From the NCBI GenBank assembly GCA_027489915.1, contig JAIXZB010000060.1, positions 1 to 9,101 of the forward strand: a stretch of DNA of 9,101 nucleotides, read 5' to 3'. Below, in pieces: positions 6,748 to 9,101 of the stretch. Below the pieces are notes generated by a model, which searched no databases, was not told where the DNA came from, and worked only from the letters and a program-made list of their open reading frames with translations. This DNA comes from Rickettsiales bacterium. Its GTDB lineage: Bacteria; Pseudomonadota; Alphaproteobacteria; Rickettsiales; UBA3002. How positions within the stretch are numbered: the first letter of the stretch is position 1; every line of letters starts with the position of its first letter. The position numbers were made by a program, and so were the translations under genes.

Positions 6748-7581
6748 TCAGAATGATTTACGGTGATGCAGCGCGCTGTCGTGAATGTAGTGGCGCATTT
6801 TGTCTTTCTTGAATGGTTTGGCAATGAAGCCCGATGCACCGTTACTCAGTGCTGTGGTTACGTTATCCAAATAGCTATTGCCGCTGAACATCACCACATA
6901 CGCATCGGGATCGCATTGCATAATGTGATGTAGCACATCGAACCCGCTTGCATCGGGCAGACCAATATCGAGAAACACAATATCGGGCGCATGTAATAAA
7001 TATTGTGTGATAGCTTCCTGCGCGTTCTGCGCTGTAATAAGCGCATAGTTTTCTTTCAACGCTCCCGTCACTAAGCGGCGTGTAAGTGGGTCATCTTCCA
7101 CTACCATCACATGCAATGGCATGCGTGCTTTGCGCTGTTTTTTTGCCTCCTCGAACACTTCCTGAAGCAACACAATTTCTGCAAAATCCTGCGTTGCCAG
7201 ATGGGAATTTAGATTCTGTACTTTGCCCGTTTTAGCAAGCAACACCTCCCGCACCGAACGCCAGTCACGAAACAGATCATACTGTATCACGTTGCCTTGC
7301 GCATCTTCCTGCAACCTTGTAACCATCGCACGAAATGCATCATCTGGTAGGTTGCGGCTGATTATGAGCACGTCGTTATCGGCGCAATGCACTGCATCGC
7401 AATCCACTTCTTTATGAGCAATTTTCATGTGTATGAGAATATCTTCAATCGCCTCGAACGATGCATCCTGTGCGCTTTTCACATGCATAAAATTCCAATG
7501 CTCCAAGCTAGCGGGATCTTTATCGATCGAGGCTGCAAGTAGCTGCATGAAACCTTCGTTAGGGTGGGTATGAATACGCAT
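6748..7581 (-). CDS. Response regulator with unknown N-terminal domain and C-terminal receiver
   Basis: This 277-residue protein has a conventional receiver domain at about residues 157-272: acidic pair E162-D163-D164, phosphoacceptor D205 (FLDIGLPD), S233 and K255 (AKPF). There is no output domain after the receiver. The N-terminal 120 residues match no family I recognise. A segment reading CADNDVLIISRN parallels FDDTDICIIAP in the neighbouring paralogue, so both carry the same diverged domain. That strand-then-helix pattern could be a decayed GGDEF-like fold, but this is speculation. The start is supported by AAGGAGAG just upstream. The gene begins 15 nt after the preceding receiver gene and ends 20 nt before the hybrid kinase, so its likely phosphodonor is that kinase's HPt domain. 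It may act as a phosphate sink or a protein-interaction switch. Confidence 0.85.
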   Translation of the reverse strand: MRIHTHPNEGFMQLLAASIDKDPASLEHWNFMHVKSAQDASFEAIEDILIHMKIAHKEVDCDAVHCADNDVLIISRNLPDDAFRAMVTRLQEDAQGNVIQYDLFRDWRSVREVLLAKTGKVQNLNSHLATQDFAEIVLLQEVFEEAKKQRKARMPLHVMVVEDDPLTRRLVTGALKENYALITAQNAQEAITQYLLHAPDIVFLDIGLPDASGFDVLHHIMQCDPDAYVVMFSGNSYLDNVTTALSNGASGFIAKPFKKDKMRHYIHDSALHHRKSF

Positions 7582-7596
7582 GAAACTCTCCTTGGG

Positions 7597-8472
7597 TTAA
7601 TGGGCTAAAGCGTGAGTAATGCTGGGGCAGCGTTCGATGTATTGAAACAGCTTCTCTTTCGAGAATGGTTTGGCGACAAAGCCTTTTGCGCCCTTGCTCA
7701 TGGCTTGGGTAATATTACCCTGATCGGCATTTCCGCTCAGCATGATAACGTAGGCTTCAGGGTCAAGTATGAGGATTTTTTCCAGTAATTCATGGCCTGT
7801 CACATCGGGTAAATTGATATCCATAAACACAATGTTGGGCGCAAGGCGCGCATAAGTATCCAGTGCTGTTCCTGCTTCTGCAAGGCTGGTTAGCGCATAT
7901 TTTTTCTGTAACACATTTTCTACAAGCCTACGCGAAAAGGCATCGTCTTCAATAATCATAAACTCTGGTGTGCTGCGGTGTTTGCGGAGGATATTTATTT
8001 CCTCCGCAGTCGCATGCGCACCGCCATTGAGTATCGTCTGGCGCTTGTGTTTATGCTTCAGCTCTTCAGCGCGTTTGCGTTTTTCTTCTTCTGCTTTGTG
8101 GCGCTTCTCGAGCTTCTGTCCAAGCGCATAAATCAGCTTATGCAACTGTGGCATTACATCATAAAAACCAACCCATTCCGTGCTGGCTGGCCAATGGGTG
8201 AATTCTGCAATCTCGAGAATGAATTTCCGTGCATCCTTAGAAACAATGATGGGGGCGATGATGCAGATATCCGTATCGTCGAAAAGAAACATTTTTGTTT
8301 CCATGCTCGCGATGTGCTGCGTTGCCGATGCGATTATTTTTTCTTTAAGCCCAACGGGGGCTGTTATACCCATCAGGCTGAAATAGATACAGCGTGCATC
8401 TTGCGGATAGGCTCTGAGTGTTTCCAGCATCTCGATGCATGTACCTTCCGCCTCTTCATCAATCAGTATCAT
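7597..8472 (-). CDS. Response regulator with unknown N-terminal domain, charged linker and receiver
   Basis: I start this gene at the ATG at 8472 (MILIDEEAEG, 291 residues) because AGAGGAG lies 7 nt upstream; an upstream in-frame ATG at 8514 has no Shine-Dalgarno. The N-terminal domain (about residues 1-118) is unrecognised but shares pattern with the next gene. Residues about 119-145 form a highly charged Lys/Glu/Arg helix, likely a coiled coil. The receiver domain (170-285) has E175-D176-D177, phosphoacceptor D218 (FMDINLPD), S246 and K268 (AKPF). No DNA-binding or enzymatic output follows. It is the first gene of a three-gene minus-strand operon ending in the hybrid kinase, and it is divergent from an NtrC-like regulator. 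A relay with that kinase is inferred from position. Confidence 0.85.
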   Translation of the reverse strand: MILIDEEAEGTCIEMLETLRAYPQDARCIYFSLMGITAPVGLKEKIIASATQHIASMETKMFLFDDTDICIIAPIIVSKDARKFILEIAEFTHWPASTEWVGFYDVMPQLHKLIYALGQKLEKRHKAEEEKRKRAEELKHKHKRQTILNGGAHATAEEINILRKHRSTPEFMIIEDDAFSRRLVENVLQKKYALTSLAEAGTALDTYARLAPNIVFMDINLPDVTGHELLEKILILDPEAYVIMLSGNADQGNITQAMSKGAKGFVAKPFSKEKLFQYIERCPSITHALAH

Positions 8473-8479
8473 GGCGATT

Positions 8480-8487
8480 CTCCTCTT
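8480..8487 (-). promoter_or_regulatory. Ribosome binding site fixing the start of the first receiver gene
   Basis: The minus strand reads AAGAGGAG here, 7 nt before the ATG at 8472-8470. It supports that start over the upstream in-frame ATG at 8514, which would add 14 residues without a recognisable Shine-Dalgarno. Confidence 0.75.
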
Positions 8488-8595
8488 ACTTAGGATTATC
8501 CCACTACCACGCATATTTTGCTAATTGTTGAAAATCAATGGGTTGAAGCTTCGGCGCTGCAATATTTTCTCAAAATACCGTTCGATTATGAGAAT

Positions 8596-8610
8596 AATAT
8601 ATGCTATATT
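8596..8610. promoter_or_regulatory. AT-rich palindrome, candidate operator
   Basis: AATATA-TGC-TATATT is a perfect 6-bp inverted repeat with a 3-nt spacer. It ends 2 nt before the TATAAT hexamer, in the -35/-10 spacer region of the regulator's presumed promoter, where a bound dimer would affect initiation. AT-rich palindromes also arise by chance. Confidence 0.3.
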
Positions 8611-8612
8611 CC

Positions 8613-8618
8613 TATAAT
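8613..8618 (+). promoter_or_regulatory. Candidate -10 element for the divergent regulator gene
   Basis: A perfect TATAAT lies 20 nt before the ATG at 8639, which would give a very short leader. No good TTGACA lies 16-18 nt upstream, so this is either a weak or activated promoter or coincidence in AT-rich DNA. The Shine-Dalgarno of the gene is weak (GCGGGG). Confidence 0.35.
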
Positions 8619-8638
8619 GAAACGTTTAGCGGGGCCTC

Positions 8639-9101
8639 ATGAGCAGCACCATTCTCATTGCAGATGATGACCCCACGCAGCGAAAAACGCTGCAAATGTT
8701 GCTGTCGAAAAAACTAGGGCATCAGGTTATTTTGGCCACCAACGGCAAAGAGGCGATTGAGCGCATAGAGTCGAGCAATATTGGCGATATCAACGCAGTG
8801 CTGCTTGATATTAATATGCCCATCATGGGCGGATTTGAAGCATTGAAATTCATTCGCACCCACCGCCCCGATCTGCCCGTGCTCATGCTGACTGGAAGCG
8901 ATAATACAGCGATTGCCGTAAAAGCCATCAAAGAAGGTGCGAGCGATTTCATCGTCAAACCGCCTGATCCTGCGCATCTGGATATTGCCATCACCAATGC
9001 AATACGGCTTTCTGTATTGTCGCGCGAGCTGGCCAAGCTCAAGCGCGATTCCGCAGGTGCAGTCGCCTTCTCCGATTTAGTGGGCTATAATGCGGGGCTA
9101 G
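8639..9101 (+). CDS. Response regulator, probably NtrC-type sigma-54 activator (3' partial)
   Basis: The frame opens at ATG 8639 and runs uninterrupted off the window, giving 154 visible residues. Residues 4-122 form a receiver domain: D9-D10-D11, phosphoacceptor D57 (LLDINMP), T85 and K107-P108. A charged helical linker follows (about 123-138), then FSDLVGYNAGL at 144-154. That ending resembles the entry to the AAA+ domain of NtrC-family activators (F-x-x-L-V/I-G-x-S/N-x-x-M/L), so an ATPase and a Fis-type DNA-binding domain would be expected beyond the edge. It is transcribed away from the kinase operon, which suggests it could be a transcriptional output of that relay. The receiver is certain; the sigma-54 part rests on about ten residues. 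Confidence 0.8.
   Translation, partial: MSSTILIADDDPTQRKTLQMLLSKKLGHQVILATNGKEAIERIESSNIGDINAVLLDINMPIMGGFEALKFIRTHRPDLPVLMLTGSDNTAIAVKAIKEGASDFIVKPPDPAHLDIAITNAIRLSVLSRELAKLKRDSAGAVAFSDLVGYNAGL

Noticed and set aside
7978..8493. A 171-residue plus-strand frame opposite the first receiver gene
   Set aside because: It lies antisense to a complete receiver protein with all conserved residues. Its Phe/Cys-rich composition is what antisense of a Lys/Glu-rich coiled coil gives.
8495..8500. GATAAT on the minus strand as the promoter of the signalling operon
   Set aside because: It resembles a -10 but has no convincing -35, and the implied start would leave the Shine-Dalgarno at the very end of the leader.
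8545..8552. GAAGCTTC palindrome in the divergent region
   Set aside because: An 8-bp palindrome without extension on either side is expected by chance and has no supporting context.
8714..9042. Minus-strand frames opposite the right-edge regulator
   Set aside because: The plus strand encodes a complete receiver domain with D57, T85 and K107; the minus-strand frames show no family motif.

Overview
The window comes from a Gram-negative bacterium of moderate GC, most likely an alphaproteobacterium. This placement is an inference from three things: a Tad/TadG-type membrane-anchored von Willebrand factor A (vWA) protein, secreted proteins ending in Hint (Hedgehog/intein) domains, and dense two-component genes including a probable NtrC-type regulator. 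There are seven protein genes (two cut by the window edges). I see no rRNA, tRNA, CRISPR array or insertion sequence.

Region 1 (1-4529, plus strand) is a probable export/surface operon of three closely packed genes. The first two are tandem paralogues. Each has a cysteine-rich secreted N-terminal part followed by a C-terminal Hint domain of exactly 151 residues that runs to the stop codon, which is the layout of eukaryotic Hedgehog proteins. The two Hint domains are 142/151 identical and share perfect DNA blocks of 77 and 71 bp, while the N-terminal parts are clearly diverged. Copy 1 carries an extra insert of about 84 codons that resembles one cyanovirin-N (CVNH) lectin repeat, and it has a G8 homopolymer inside the reading frame that could make it phase variable. 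The third gene encodes a TadE/G-like N-terminal anchor plus a vWA domain with an intact MIDAS motif. A hairpin whose loop contains this gene's stop codon lies at the convergent junction with region 2.

Region 2 (8472-4559, minus strand) is a three-gene signalling operon. Two paralogous proteins each have an unrecognised N-terminal domain of about 110-120 residues joined to a C-terminal receiver domain. They are followed by a soluble hybrid histidine kinase with GAF, HisKA, HATPase, receiver and HPt domains. Gaps are 15 and 20 nt, and each gene has a strong Shine-Dalgarno sequence.

Region 3 (8639-9101, plus strand) is the 5' part of a response regulator transcribed divergently from region 2. 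The last residues visible look like the start of a sigma-54 AAA+ domain, so it is probably NtrC-like. The 166-bp divergent intergenic region has a perfect TATAAT and a 15-bp AT-rich palindrome directly upstream of it.

The most interesting system is the tandem Hedgehog-like pair with its variable N-terminal parts, lectin-like insert, homogenised Hint modules and co-directional vWA surface protein. A plausible reading is self-processing secreted surface modules, but neither processing nor function can be shown from sequence alone.
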